A stretch of 64,000 bases of DNA from Microbacterium sp. (GCA_031177765.1 JAPSKH010000001.1:45917-109916), one strand, 5' to 3'; positions 18,410 to 27,534 are shown, counted from the first letter of the stretch. Made by a program: numbers and translations. Notes: generated from the sequence alone by a model not told the origin.

Positions 18410-19293
18410 CCGCGCTCCGCCAGGCGGTGCGGCGCGGCGAGGTCGGCGACGTTGATGCCCACCATGGCCTCACCGAGCCCCCGTGACACGTCGGCGATGA
18501 CCTTCGGGTCGTCGTAGAACGTCGTCGCCTTGACGATCGCCGCTGCGCGCTGGGCGGGATTGCCGGACTTGAAGATCCCCGACCCGACGAACACGCCGTC
18601 TGCGCCCAGCTGCATCATCATGGCCGCATCCGCCGGTGTCGCGACCCCTCCGGCGACGAACAGCACGACGGGCAGGGTGCCGGTCGCCGCCACCTCGGCC
18701 ACGAGGTCGTACGGCGCCTGCAGCTCCTTCGCGGCCACGTACAGCTCGTCCTTCGACATCGCCCGCAGCGCGTTGATCTCCCCCTTGATCTTGCGGATGT
18801 GCCTGGTCGCCTCGGAGACGTCGCCGGTGCCCGCCTCCCCCTTGGACCGGATCATCGCCGCGCCCTCGTTGATCCGTCGCAGCGCCTCACCGAGGTTCGT
18901 CGCGCCGCACACGAACGGCACCGTGAACGACCGCTTGTCGATGTGGTTGACGTAGTCCGCCGGCGAGAGCACCTCCGACTCGTCGATGTAGTCCACTCCG
19001 AGCTCCTGGAGGACCTGCGCTTCGACGAAGTGCCCGATGCGGGCCTTGGCCATCACGGGGATGGAGACCGACGCGACGATCTGGTCGATCAGATCCGGGT
19101 CGCTCATGCGCGCGACGCCGCCCTGCGCGCGGATGTCGGCCGGAACGCGCTCCAGCGCCATCACCGCGACCGCCCCCGCGTCCTCGGCGATCTTCGCCTG
19201 ATCCGCGGTGACGACGTCCATGATGACGCCGCCTTTGAGCATCTCCGCCAGGCCTCGCTTGACGCGGCTGGTTCCGGTGTCGGTCATGGTCAT
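18403..19293 (-). CDS. pdxS: Pyridoxal 5'-phosphate synthase lyase subunit PdxS
   Basis: PdxS (296 residues) builds PLP from ribose 5-phosphate, glyceraldehyde 3-phosphate and ammonia. Conserved segments are [62 protein letters not shown] (catalytic Lys), [25 protein letters not shown], and the [29 protein letters not shown] phosphate-binding end. The ORF track start at 19434 is too far upstream. The ATG at 19293, preceded by GAAGGGACC, is used. Its probable promoter (CAATAT, 19341-19346) touches the palindrome at 19344-19357, so it is likely controlled by the divergently encoded MocR-type protein. Confidence 0.98.
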   Translation of the reverse strand: MTMTDTGTSRVKRGLAEMLKGGVIMDVVTADQAKIAEDAGAVAVMALERVPADIRAQGGVARMSDPDLIDQIVASVSIPVMAKARIGHFVEAQVLQELGVDYIDESEVLSPADYVNHIDKRSFTVPFVCGATNLGEALRRINEGAAMIRSKGEAGTGDVSEATRHIRKIKGEINALRAMSKDELYVAAKELQAPYDLVAEVAATGTLPVVLFVAGGVATPADAAMMMQLGADGVFVGSGIFKSGNPAQRAAAIVKATTFYDDPKVIADVSRGLGEAMVGINVADLAAPHRLAERGW

Positions 19294-19343
19294 GAGCGGG
19301 TCCCTTCGACGGGCACGTGGAGGCGTGCAGACAGGCTTCGATA

Positions 19344-19357
19344 TTGGCCTAGGCCAA
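19344..19357. promoter_or_regulatory. Candidate PdxR operator: perfect 14-bp palindrome between pdxS and pdxR
   Basis: TTGGCCTAGGCCAA is a perfect inverted repeat in the 98-nt divergent spacer. It overlaps the pdxS -10 candidate CAATAT and lies about 20 nt before the pdxR -10 candidates TAGCAT (19362) and TACACT (19378). The half-site GGCCTA recurs at 19374-19379. The position fits dual control of both transcripts. Confidence 0.55.
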
Positions 19358-19391
19358 ACGGTAGCATGTGTCCGGCCTACACTCGGGAGCA

Positions 19392-20750
19392 ATGGACGCG
19401 CATATGGACCTGGCGATCGCGGGACGCTCGGCATCGGAGATCGCCGACAGCCTCCGAGCGTCCATCGAGCGCGGTGCCGTGCGTCCGGGGGCCGCGCTGC
19501 CGCCGGTGCGGACGCTCGCCGATCAGCTGGGGGTCAACCGCAACACCGTCGTCGCCGCCTACCGGCAGCTGACGCACGCCGGCATCGTCGTCACCCGCGG
19601 CCGCGGGGGCACACGCGTCGCCGACCGGGGCACGGTCCCTCAGGAGGGCTTCGCGCCCGACAGCGTGCTTCGCGACATCGCCACCGGCAACCCCGATCCG
19701 ACCCTCATCCCCGACCCCTCGTGGGCGCTCGGCAGCATGGCGGGTCGCCCCGTGCTCTACGGCGAACCCGTCGTCGATCCGGCCCTCGAGCGATGGGCGC
19801 GCGCATGGATGAGCGACGGCCTCGCCACGGCGGACTCGATGCGGGTGACGGTCACCAGCGGCGCCGCGGACGCCGTCGAGCGGCTGCTCGCGCAGGCGCT
19901 CGCCCGCGACGACGCCGTCGCGCTGGAGGACCCGTGCTTCCTGGCCAGCATCCACACCGTCCGCCTCGCCGGCTACCGGCCGGTGCCCGTCCCCGTCGAC
20001 GATGAGGGCATGACCGTCGAGGGCCTCCGTGCCGCACTGGAGCAGGGGGTCCGCGCCGTGGTCTGCACGCCGCGGGCGCAGAACCCGACCGGCGCGAGCC
20101 TGTCGGCCGGGCGCGCCGCGGAGCTGCGCGCGGTGCTGCGGGATCATCCGTACGTCCTCGTCATCGAGGACGATCACTTCTCGATGCTGTCGCGGCAGCC
20201 GTATCACTCGCTCATCGACGCCGGACACCGCCGCTGGGCGCTCGTGCGCTCGGTGTCGAAGTTCCTGGGGCCGGACATGTGCCTCGCCGTCACCGCGAGC
20301 GACCCGGAGACGGCCGAGCGGCTCGCGATGCGCCTGACTCCGGGGACCACATGGGTCAGCCACCTGCTGCAGCGGCTCACCTACGCGCTGGTCACCGACC
20401 CCCGCGTCATGGCGGACATCGAAGCGGCAGGCGAGCACTACCGCGCCCGCAATTCCGCCTTCGCGGCGCGGCTGACCGCACACGGCGTGCCGGCCGCGGC
20501 TCGTGACGGGCTCAATCTGTGGGTCGCCCTCCCGGTGCCGGCGCATCTGGTCTCCGAACGCCTCATGCGCCGCGGATGGCTGGCGCGCACCGGCGACGAG
20601 TTCTCGCTGAGCCGCGCGCCGTCGCACCGGCTGCGCCTGACCGTTCACGAGCTGGACGATGGCGACGCCGAGCAGCTCGCCTCAGACATCGCCGCAGCGG
20701 TGCGCGACGCCGAGAACCTCGTCGCGGGAAGTGGGAAGATCGGACGGTGA
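19392..20750 (+). CDS. pdxR: MocR-type (GntR HTH plus aminotransferase fold) regulator, probable PdxR
   Basis: A 452-residue two-domain regulator. Residues 1-75 form a GntR winged helix ([48 protein letters not shown]). The remainder is a fold-type I aminotransferase domain with [44 protein letters not shown] and the PLP-binding lysine motif [11 protein letters not shown]. MocR regulators of this kind sense PLP and control pdxST. The divergent position beside pdxS and the overlap (GTGA) with pdxY strongly suggest this role, but enzymatic activity cannot be excluded. The ATG at 19392 is chosen because it is 8 nt behind TACACT and carries CGGGAG. The upstream GTG at 19368 is an alternative. Confidence 0.85.
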   Translation: MDAHMDLAIAGRSASEIADSLRASIERGAVRPGAALPPVRTLADQLGVNRNTVVAAYRQLTHAGIVVTRGRGGTRVADRGTVPQEGFAPDSVLRDIATGNPDPTLIPDPSWALGSMAGRPVLYGEPVVDPALERWARAWMSDGLATADSMRVTVTSGAADAVERLLAQALARDDAVALEDPCFLASIHTVRLAGYRPVPVPVDDEGMTVEGLRAALEQGVRAVVCTPRAQNPTGASLSAGRAAELRAVLRDHPYVLVIEDDHFSMLSRQPYHSLIDAGHRRWALVRSVSKFLGPDMCLAVTASDPETAERLAMRLTPGTTWVSHLLQRLTYALVTDPRVMADIEAAGEHYRARNSAFAARLTAHGVPAAARDGLNLWVALPVPAHLVSERLMRRGWLARTGDEFSLSRAPSHRLRLTVHELDDGDAEQLASDIAAAVRDAENLVAGSGKIGR

Positions 20751-21598
20751 AGATCCTCTCGATCCAGTCCGCGGTCGCCTACGGTCACGTCGGCAACTCC
20801 GCCGCCGTCTTCCCTCTGCAGCGCATCGGCGTCGAGGTGATGCCGGTGTACACCGTCAACTTCTCGAACCACACCGGCTACGGCGCCTGGCGGGGGCCCC
20901 TGATCGATCCGGCCGACGTGCGGGAGGTCATCACGGGCATCGAGGAGCGCGGCGCGTTCCCGCGCACCGACGTGGTGCTCTCCGGCTACCAGGGCGGCGA
21001 GGGCATCGCCGATGTCATCCTGGACGCCGTGGCCCGGGTCAAGGCCGCCAACCCGGATGCCGTCTACGCGTGCGATCCCGTCATGGGCAACGCCAAGTCG
21101 GGCTGCTTCGTCGCGCCGGCGATCCCCGATCTTCTGCGCGACCGGGTCGTGCCGGCGGCCGACATCATCACCCCGAACCAGTTCGAGCTGGGCTATCTGA
21201 CCGACACCGAGCCGTACACCCTCGAGGACACGCTCGCGTCGGCCGACCTCGCCCGCGACATGGGACCGCGCACCGTGCTCGTCACGAGCGTGGAGCGTCC
21301 CGACCGGCCGGAGGGGACGATCGAGATGCTCGCGGTCACGGACGACGGAGCATGGATCGTGCAGACGCCGATGCTCCCGATGAAGGCGAACGGATCGGGT
21401 GACGTCACGGCGGCGCTGTTCACCGCGCACTACCGCGCCACCGGCGACGCGGCGCTCGCGCTGGCCCGTACGACATCGAGCGTGTTCGACCTGCTCACCC
21501 TCACCCACGATTCCGGCGAGCGAGAGCTCCAGCTGGTCGAGGCGCAGGAGTTCTACGCGCACCCGCGCATGCAGTTCGAGGTGCGTCAGGTGCGCTGA
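20747..21598 (+). CDS. pdxY: Pyridoxal kinase PdxY
   Basis: PdxY (283 residues) phosphorylates pyridoxal for B6 salvage. The ribokinase-like fold shows ILSIQSAVAYGHVGNSAAVFPLQRIGVEVMPVYTVNFSNHTGYG at the N-terminus, LSGYQGGEGIADVILD, VYACDPVMGNAKSGCFV, and the C-terminal catalytic motif PMKANGSGDVTAALFTAH with the GxGD aspartate. The GTG start overlaps the pdxR stop (GTGA), so regulator and kinase are co-translated. The ORF track start at 20519 is inside pdxR. With pdxST next door the locus covers de novo synthesis, salvage and probably sensing of PLP. Confidence 0.95.
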   Translation: MKILSIQSAVAYGHVGNSAAVFPLQRIGVEVMPVYTVNFSNHTGYGAWRGPLIDPADVREVITGIEERGAFPRTDVVLSGYQGGEGIADVILDAVARVKAANPDAVYACDPVMGNAKSGCFVAPAIPDLLRDRVVPAADIITPNQFELGYLTDTEPYTLEDTLASADLARDMGPRTVLVTSVERPDRPEGTIEMLAVTDDGAWIVQTPMLPMKANGSGDVTAALFTAHYRATGDAALALARTTSSVFDLLTLTHDSGERELQLVEAQEFYAHPRMQFEVRQVR

Positions 21599-21607
21599 CG
21601 CCGGCGA

Positions 21608-21639
21608 TCCCGGGATGACCGCGTCGCGGCATCCCGGGA
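21608..21639. terminator. Bidirectional hairpin between pdxY and the HIT gene
   Basis: TCCCGGGATG and CATCCCGGGA form a 10-bp stem around a 12-nt loop in the 46-nt gap between two convergent genes, so it can serve both strands. Confidence 0.65.
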
Positions 21640-21644
21640 CCGGC

Positions 21645-22205
21645 TCAGGCCGGCCACGCGTCGGCGACGGCGCGGCGCACGTCGCCCAGAAGCTGCGGCA
21701 GCGCCTTGGTGCGCGCGATGATCGGGAAGAAGTTCGCGTCGGACGCCCATCGCGGCACGACGTGCTGATGCAGGTGCTCATCGACGCCCGCCCCGGCGAC
21801 ACTGCCCTGATTCATGCCGATGTTGAACCCGTCGCAGCGCGACACCGATCGCAGCACCCGCATCGCCTGCTGCGTGAGCTCGCCGATCTCGGCGATCTCC
21901 TCCGCCGTGGCCTGATCGTAGGTCGGGATGTGCCGATACGGGCAGATCAGCAGGTGACCGGAGTTGTACGGGAAGAGGTTCAGGAGGGCGTACGCCGTGC
22001 GACCTCGCGCCACGATGAGGCCGTCCTCGTCGGACTTGTGCGGCGCCTCGCAGAACGGGCACTCCCGGCGCAGCGCTTCCGGACCGGTCTGGATGTAGGC
22101 CATGCGATGCGGCGTCCACAGTCGCTGGAACCCGTCGGGCACGCCGGGCAGCGTGGCGGCGTCGACGAGCGCTCCGTCGGCGCCATCCGATCGGTCCTCG
22201 CTCAC
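21645..22205 (-). CDS. HIT family nucleotide-binding protein
   Basis: A 186-residue histidine-triad protein, probably an AMP/ADP-releasing hydrolase or phosphorylase. [20 protein letters not shown] supplies Cys residues that often bind zinc. [23 protein letters not shown] is the core, and the catalytic triad is in [16 protein letters not shown]. The start GTG overlaps the thrS stop (GTGA), so it is coupled to thrS, the normal actinobacterial arrangement. The ORF track merges it with a long false frame from 23525. The substrate is not predictable from sequence. Confidence 0.92.
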   Translation of the reverse strand: MSEDRSDGADGALVDAATLPGVPDGFQRLWTPHRMAYIQTGPEALRRECPFCEAPHKSDEDGLIVARGRTAYALLNLFPYNSGHLLICPYRHIPTYDQATAEEIAEIGELTQQAMRVLRSVSRCDGFNIGMNQGSVAGAGVDEHLHQHVVPRWASDANFFPIIARTKALPQLLGDVRRAVADAWPA

Positions 22206-24211
22206 GCGAAGTCCGACGCCGAGTTCACGAGGGCGTGAGCGGCGATCGCCTCGCGGACGCGACGGACGGCATCCTCGATGGGCACCCCGTTCTCCTGCGA
22301 GCCGTCGCGGAAGCGGAACGACACCGTTCCCGCGGCGCGGTCCTGCTCCCCCGCGATCAGCAGCAGCGGCACCTTCTGCGTGGTGTGCGTGCGGATCTTC
22401 TTCTGCATGCGATCGTCGCTGTGGTCGAGCTCCGCTCGCACCCCCTGCCCGCGCAGCCGCGCGATGACATCGCCGAGGTAGTCGGCGTACTCCTCCGCCA
22501 CCGGGATGCCGACGACCTGGACCGGCGAGAGCCAGACGGGGAACGCACCGGCGTAGTGCTCGAGCAGGATCGCGAAGAACCGCTCGATCGAACCGAACAG
22601 GGCGCGGTGGATCATGATCGGCCGCTTCTTCTGCCCGTCGCGGTCGGTGTACTCCAGCTCGAACCGCTCGGGAAGGTTGGGGTCGACCTGCACGGTGGAC
22701 AGCTGCCACGTGCGCCCGATCGCGTCGCGGGTCTTCAGGTCGATCTTCGGGCCGTAGAAGGCCGCCTCGCCGGGAACCTCGGTGAGCTTGAGGCCGCTGG
22801 CCATCGCCACGTTGCGCAGGGCGTCGGTGGAGTACTCCCAGAACTCGTCCGAGCCGATCCACTTGTCCTTCTCGTCGTCGCGCATCGACAGCTCCAGCTC
22901 GAAGTCGTCGAGGCCGAAGTCGCGCAGCATCGAGATGACGAACTCGAGGACGCGAGTGGCCTCCTCCTCGAGCTGCTCGGGGGTCACGAACAGGTGCGAG
23001 TCGTCCTGGGTGAAGCCGCGCACGCGAGTGAGGCCGTGCAGCGCGCCGGACAGCTCGTTGCGGTACACCGTGCCGTTCTCGGCGAACCGCAGCGGCAGAT
23101 CGCGGTAGCTGCGCGCACGCTCCTTGTAGATCAGGATGTGCATCGGGCAGTTCATCGGCTTGAGGTAGTAGTCGACGCCCGCCTTGGTGATCTCGCCCGC
23201 GTCGTTGCGCTCCTCGTCGAGGTGGATGGGAGGGAACATGCCCTCCCTGTAGGTGACGAGGTGGTTGGACTGAAGGAACAGATCCTGCTTGGAGATGTGG
23301 GGCGTGTAGACGTAGGTGTATCCGCCCTCGATGTGACGGCGCCGCGCGTGCTGCTCCATCTCGCCGCGGACCACTCCCCCGCGCGGATGCCACACCGACA
23401 GGCCAGAGCCGATCTCGTCCGGGAAGGAGAACAGGTCGAGCTCCTTGCCGAGCTTGCGGTGGTCGCGCTTGGCGGCCTCCTCGAGGCGGGTCTGGTACGC
23501 CCGCAGCTCGTCCTTGGTCGGCCACGCGGTGCCGTAGATGCGCTGGAGCTGCGGGTTCTTCTCGCTGCCTCTCCAGTAGGCGCCCGCGACGCGCTGCAGC
23601 GCCCAGCCGTTGCCGATCAGGCGCGTGTTGGGAACGTGCGGTCCGCGGCAGAGGTCCTTCCAGGCGGTCTCGCCGTCGCGGGTGACGTTGTCGTAGATGG
23701 TCAGCTCGCCCGCGCCGACCTCGACCGAAGCCCCCTCGGTCTTCTCGGCGCCGCCGCCCTTGAGCCCGATGAGCTCGAGCTTGAACGGCTCGTCGGCGAG
23801 CTCCGCACGCGCCTCCTCGTCGCTGACCACGCGGCGGACGAAGCGCTGGCCCTCTCGGACGATGCGCTGCATCTCCTTCTCGATCGCCTTCAGATCCTCG
23901 GGAGTGAAGGGATGCTCCACGCCGAAGTCGTAGTAGAAGCCGTCGGTGATGGGCGGACCGATCCCGAGGTTGGCCTGCGGATTGATCCGCTGCACCGCCT
24001 GGGCCAGGACGTGCGCCGTCGAATGACGGAGGATGCTCAGCCCGTCCGGGCTGTCGATCGTGACAGGTTCGACGGCATCGGTCGCGCTCACGGTGGTCGC
24101 GAGGTCTCTCAGCTCGCCGTTGACGCGGAGGGCGACCACGGAGCGGTCGGGGAACAGGGCGAAGCCGTCGGAGGGATAGGACACGTCCGACGGAAGGGCG
24201 AGGTCAGTCAA
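22202..24211 (-). CDS. thrS: Threonine--tRNA ligase
   Basis: ThrRS (669 residues) charges tRNA-Thr. It has an N-terminal TGS-like domain and the editing domain motifs [14 protein letters not shown] and CRGPHVPNT. Catalytic motif 2 region [19 protein letters not shown] and motif 3 [23 protein letters not shown] follow, then the anticodon-binding domain at the end. The start is an uncommon TTG at 24211, preceded by GGAGAGTTCCC. A 22-codon leader ORF and a GC-rich hairpin lie upstream, suggesting regulated expression. The HIT gene follows with a 4-nt overlap. Confidence 0.97.
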   Translation of the reverse strand: MTDLALPSDVSYPSDGFALFPDRSVVALRVNGELRDLATTVSATDAVEPVTIDSPDGLSILRHSTAHVLAQAVQRINPQANLGIGPPITDGFYYDFGVEHPFTPEDLKAIEKEMQRIVREGQRFVRRVVSDEEARAELADEPFKLELIGLKGGGAEKTEGASVEVGAGELTIYDNVTRDGETAWKDLCRGPHVPNTRLIGNGWALQRVAGAYWRGSEKNPQLQRIYGTAWPTKDELRAYQTRLEEAAKRDHRKLGKELDLFSFPDEIGSGLSVWHPRGGVVRGEMEQHARRRHIEGGYTYVYTPHISKQDLFLQSNHLVTYREGMFPPIHLDEERNDAGEITKAGVDYYLKPMNCPMHILIYKERARSYRDLPLRFAENGTVYRNELSGALHGLTRVRGFTQDDSHLFVTPEQLEEEATRVLEFVISMLRDFGLDDFELELSMRDDEKDKWIGSDEFWEYSTDALRNVAMASGLKLTEVPGEAAFYGPKIDLKTRDAIGRTWQLSTVQVDPNLPERFELEYTDRDGQKKRPIMIHRALFGSIERFFAILLEHYAGAFPVWLSPVQVVGIPVAEEYADYLGDVIARLRGQGVRAELDHSDDRMQKKIRTHTTQKVPLLLIAGEQDRAAGTVSFRFRDGSQENGVPIEDAVRRVREAIAAHALVNSASDFA

Positions 24212-24254
24212 GGGAACTCTCCAGAGGTGGCTCGGTTCAAGGCTACTCAGCTTC

Positions 24255-24271
24255 GGGCGCTGTCCGCGCCC
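24255..24271 (-). promoter_or_regulatory. Hairpin between the leader ORF and thrS
   Basis: GGGCGC-GGACA-GCGCCC forms a 6-bp stem with a 5-nt loop, 7 nt after the leader ORF stop and about 44 nt before thrS. The end of the leader ORF (GGCGCC) could pair with the left arm instead, allowing mutually exclusive structures. Confidence 0.45.
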
Positions 24272-24278
24272 CGCCCGC

Positions 24279-24347
24279 TCAGGCGCCGAACGTTCGCGTG
24301 CCGGTGACAGCGACGACCCCCGCGTGCGTCATCCGAGCGAGTTCCAT
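24279..24347 (-). CDS. Probable 22-residue leader peptide upstream of thrS
   Basis: A short ORF not in the track. The ATG at 24347 begins [16 protein letters not shown] and the peptide ends TRTFGA, with four Thr in 22 residues, three of them in the last eight. The ATG lies exactly 7 nt behind TAGACT, the arrangement of a leaderless transcript, so the first transcribed base would be the start codon. It ends 67 nt before the TTG of thrS, with a GC-rich hairpin between. Together these suggest a translated leader that senses threonyl-tRNA supply, or another uORF control of thrS. The evidence is positional and compositional. Conservation in relatives was not tested. Confidence 0.5.
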   Translation of the reverse strand: MELARMTHAGVVAVTGTRTFGA

Positions 24348-24354
24348 GTCGCCG

Positions 24355-24360
24355 AGTCTA
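24355..24360 (-). promoter_or_regulatory. -10 box for the thrS leader transcript (TAGACT)
   Basis: TAGACT followed by 7 nt and the leader ORF ATG. No good -35 hexamer is visible. Confidence 0.5.
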
Positions 24361-24510
24361 CGCCGGACGCCACCGCGCCTGCTCAGGGCCGGGTGCGGGG
24401 GCGTGGCTCGGAAGGGACAGTGCCGGCGACGGCGAGCGGCCGCTTACCCGGAGAGGGGTCCTTTCCACAACCCCCATCCGTGCACGGCCGATCCGGACTC
24501 ATGCTTCGGC

Positions 24511-27285
24511 ATGACCTTGTTCGAGTTCAGGGCCGATGCCGGTCCTCGGCGGACCGACGCCATCCTCCAGGACACCGCCTCCGGGACCCGGGAGGAGGCC
24601 GCCTCCACGTTGCGCAGCACGGTGCAGCGCCCCTTCATCGGCGCCTTCGAGAGCACCTTCCTTCCGGCCGCGGGCGTGGACGTCGGCGAGACGACCGGCG
24701 TGTACCGGCACTGGCCCGAGCACCTCGATCGCCTGCAGGCCGCGGGCGTCACGCGGCTGCGGTACGCGCTCCGGTGGCATCACATCGCCCGCGATCCCGG
24801 GGTCTTCGACTGGGAGCAGACCGACGCCGAACTGGCTGAGATCCGGCAGCGTGGCCTCGAGCCGATCGTCGATCTCGTCCATCACACGAGCTATCCGAAG
24901 CGTCTGGAGGGCGGCTTCGCTGACCGGCGCTTCGCGGCGGAGTACGTGAGCTTCGCGGAGGCTGTCGCGCGGCGCTACCCGTGGCTGACGTCGTACACAC
25001 TCTTCAACGAGCCGTTCGCGACGCTGTTCCTGGCGGGCCACGAGGCGCTGTGGCCTCCGTACCAGGCCGGCATGGAGGGCTTCGTCCGGCTCGTCTCGTC
25101 GGTCCTTCCCGCCGTCAACGCGGCAGGGGCCGTCTTCGCCGAACTGCTCCCGGATGCCGAACACGTCTGGATCGACACCTGCGAGGCGCATTCGGGGACG
25201 TCGGGAAGACCCGCCGAGTACGCGGCCTTCGCCAACGACCGCCGCCACCTGCTGCTGGATCTGGCACTCGGTCGGCACCTCGACCGCGAGCGTCCGGCCC
25301 TGGCCGCCTTCCTGGCAGCGGGGGGCGAGCCACTGCTGGAGCTCGCGCCGATGCGCGTCGACGTGCTCGGCCTCGACTACTACCCCCATTCGGAGTGGTG
25401 GTACAGCGATGCCGGCAGCGTGTCGCCCTCGCCCGCGCCGCGCGGCTTCGCCGCGATCGCGGCGGAGTACCACGACCGGTACGGCTTGCCCGTCCTTCTG
25501 TCCGAGACCAACATCCGCGGGCTCGCGTCGGACCGTGCGACCTGGCTGCGCTACATGATCGACCAGTACGACCGGGCCGTCGCCTCCGGAGTTCCTCTGC
25601 GGGGCTTCTCATGGTTCCCCCTCGTCGACTCCGCCGACTGGGACTCGCTTCTGGCCGTGTCCGCCGGGCACCGCGACCCCGTCGGCGTCTACGACCTGGC
25701 ACCCAGTGGACACTGCATCCGCACCGAGTTCACCGAGGCGTGGGAACGCGCGGCCCGGGGCGCCCCTCTGGACGAGCTGCCGGCGTACCGGCTGCAGGCG
25801 CCCAACGACGAACTTCTGCACGGGTTCTTCCGCGACCTCGAGTGGCCGTGGCAGGACGCGCCCAACCCGGAGCCGCCCATCCCCGTGTACCCGCAGGCCC
25901 ACGATCTCGTGGTGCTCTCGCACCTGCGCTGGGATTGGGTGTGGCAGCGGCCGCAGCATCTCGTCACGCGCTTCGCCGAGGACCGCGGCGGCCGCGGAGC
26001 CCGCACGTGGTTCGTGGAGGAGCCCATCCCCGGCGGTGTGCCCGAGCCGGAGCTGTGGACGGAGCAGGTCGGCAGGATCACGCGCGTGCGCCTGGTCGTG
26101 CCGATGGAGCCCGGACAGGGAACCAGGCTGAGCTTCGACGACCCGGCAGCGGCCCCGTACCGGAGGCTGCTGGGGGAACTGCTGGCCGACGAGGGCGTGC
26201 CGCATCCGGACGTGCTCATCTACACGCCGATGGCGCTCGACATCGCCCGCAGCCTGGACCCGCACCGCATCGCCTATGACGTCATGGACGACCTGGCCTC
26301 CTTCGCGCAGGCGCCGCCCGGGATGCGGGAGCGCCAGCGGGAGCTCCTGGAGACCGCGCATGTGGTCTACGCAGGCGGTCGCTCCCTGCACCGCGGCGTG
26401 GTGGGCCTTCGACCCGACTGCCACCTGTTCCCGAGCGGCGTGGACGTCGAGCACTACGCGGCCGCGCGCCTTCTGCGCGCGGCGGATCCGGCACCCCGCC
26501 AGGTGCTGGGGTATGTCGGCGTGCTCGATGAGAGGCTCGACCTGGACCTCGTCGCGGCGGTGGCTGCCGCCCTCCCCGACTGGACCATCCGCATGGTCGG
26601 CCCCGTCGCCAAGATCGATCCGGCCACGCTGCCCACCGGGCCGAACATCGAGTATCCCGGCATGGCCGACTATGCGGACCTCCCCGCCGTCATGGCCGGC
26701 TTCGACGTGGCGATGATGCCCTTCGCGCTGAACGAGGCGACCCGTTCGATCAGCCCGACGAAGACGCTCGAGTACCTCGCGGCCGGACTGCCGGTCGTCT
26801 CGACCCGCGTCACCGACGTGGTCACGGACTACGCCGACGTCGTCTGCTTCGCCGACGACGCCGCCTCGCTCGCCGAGGCGTGCCGCCGGGTCGTCGACGA
26901 CGCCCAGGAGGATCGGGACCGCCTGGTCCGCGTGATCCAGGATCACCAGAGCTGGGATGCCATCGCGGAGTCGATGATGGGACTGTTCGAAGCACCGGCC
27001 GCCCGCCTGGACGCCATGCGGACCGACCCTGTCCACCGCGCCGCGACGCGAGCCGCTGCGGCCGGGCTGTCGGACGCGGCTCTGGGCTCGGCGCGCCTGC
27101 AGGGACCTCTGGTCACGACGCTCGCCGAGGCTGCGGTGGCGTCGGCGACGCCGTTCCTGCGAGCGCCGCTGCTGGCTCGGCTCTCCGCCGTCGAGCGGCT
27201 CCACCCGATGTCCGGCGACGCCTCCGGCGACTGTCCGAGCTGTGGCGTGCCTGCGCCGTGCAGCACGGCCGTCGCCTGTGCGTGA
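24511..27285 (+). CDS. Glycoside hydrolase (GH1-like TIM barrel) - glycosyltransferase fusion protein
   Basis: A 924-residue protein with two enzyme-like halves. Residues about 40-420 resemble clan GH-A beta-glycosidases: SYTLFNEPFATLFLAGHEA (NEP acid/base Glu near 167) and GLPVLLSETNIRG (nucleophile-like Glu near 332). Residues about 463-850 resemble a GT4-type glycosyltransferase, with LSHLRWDWVWQRPQHLVTRFA, a GYVGVLDERLDLDLVAAV donor-fold strand, and PGMADYADLPAVMAGFDVAMMPF followed by SPTKTLEYLAAGLPVVSTRV. There is no signal peptide or membrane helix, so it is probably cytoplasmic. The tail ends in a Cys cluster (CPSCGVPAPC). The ATG at 24511 is a judgement: the track start at 24298 overlaps the thrS leader, and no ribosome-binding site is obvious. 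No sugar-biosynthesis neighbours are present. A role in making or trimming a glycan is inferred. Confidence 0.75.
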   Translation: MTLFEFRADAGPRRTDAILQDTASGTREEAASTLRSTVQRPFIGAFESTFLPAAGVDVGETTGVYRHWPEHLDRLQAAGVTRLRYALRWHHIARDPGVFDWEQTDAELAEIRQRGLEPIVDLVHHTSYPKRLEGGFADRRFAAEYVSFAEAVARRYPWLTSYTLFNEPFATLFLAGHEALWPPYQAGMEGFVRLVSSVLPAVNAAGAVFAELLPDAEHVWIDTCEAHSGTSGRPAEYAAFANDRRHLLLDLALGRHLDRERPALAAFLAAGGEPLLELAPMRVDVLGLDYYPHSEWWYSDAGSVSPSPAPRGFAAIAAEYHDRYGLPVLLSETNIRGLASDRATWLRYMIDQYDRAVASGVPLRGFSWFPLVDSADWDSLLAVSAGHRDPVGVYDLAPSGHCIRTEFTEAWERAARGAPLDELPAYRLQAPNDELLHGFFRDLEWPWQDAPNPEPPIPVYPQAHDLVVLSHLRWDWVWQRPQHLVTRFAEDRGGRGARTWFVEEPIPGGVPEPELWTEQVGRITRVRLVVPMEPGQGTRLSFDDPAAAPYRRLLGELLADEGVPHPDVLIYTPMALDIARSLDPHRIAYDVMDDLASFAQAPPGMRERQRELLETAHVVYAGGRSLHRGVVGLRPDCHLFPSGVDVEHYAAARLLRAADPAPRQVLGYVGVLDERLDLDLVAAVAAALPDWTIRMVGPVAKIDPATLPTGPNIEYPGMADYADLPAVMAGFDVAMMPFALNEATRSISPTKTLEYLAAGLPVVSTRVTDVVTDYADVVCFADDAASLAEACRRVVDDAQEDRDRLVRVIQDHQSWDAIAESMMGLFEAPAARLDAMRTDPVHRAATRAAAAGLSDAALGSARLQGPLVTTLAEAAVASATPFLRAPLLARLSAVERLHPMSGDASGDCPSCGVPAPCSTAVACA

Positions 27286-27320
27286 GGCCGTGGGCCACCG
27301 CCTGGTCCGAGCGCGGACAT

Positions 27321-27356
27321 GAGAAAGCCCCCGGGGGCAACCCCGGGGGCTTTCTC
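27321..27356. terminator. Strong bidirectional terminator hairpin
   Basis: GAGAAAGCCCCCGGGG and its exact complement form a perfect 16-bp stem closed by a GCAA tetraloop. The flanking AAAG/CTTT arms give T-rich ends on both strands, so it serves the fusion gene (plus) and the tRNA operon (minus). Confidence 0.9.
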
Positions 27357-27361
27357 GATGG

Positions 27362-27433
27362 TGGGCGATACTGGGATCGAACCAGTGACCTCTTCCGTGT
27401 CAGGGAAGCGCGCTACCGCTGCGCCAATCGCCC
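27362..27433 (-). tRNA. tRNA-Val (GAC)
   Basis: A 72-nt cloverleaf without encoded CCA. The acceptor stem is GGGCGAT/ATCGCCC with discriminator A, the anticodon stem-loop is CTTCCCTGACACGGAAG (anticodon GAC), and the T-loop is GGTTCGATCC. Last gene of the Gly-Cys-Val tRNA unit. Confidence 0.95.
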
Positions 27434-27463
27434 GAGTCGAACTCCGGTCGGGACCGGGAGTGG

Positions 27464-27534
27464 AGGTGGCGACGGGATTCGAACCCGTGTAAACGGCTTT
27501 GCAGGCCGGTGCCTAGCCGCTCGGCCACGCCACC
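27464..27534 (-). tRNA. tRNA-Cys (GCA)
   Basis: A 71-nt tRNA with acceptor GGTGGCG/CGCCACC and discriminator U, as expected for Cys. The anticodon loop CTGCAAA gives anticodon GCA. It is the middle gene of the minus-strand tRNA unit. Confidence 0.95.

Noticed and set aside
24212-24360. T-box riboswitch upstream of thrS
   Set aside because: No T-box sequence or specifier loop was recognised; the spacer is short and GC-rich.
24298-24510. N-terminal extension of the hydrolase-transferase fusion from 24298
   Set aside because: The translation is unlike the rest, overlaps the thrS leader ORF and promoter, and has no ribosome-binding site; 24511 is more likely, though not certain.
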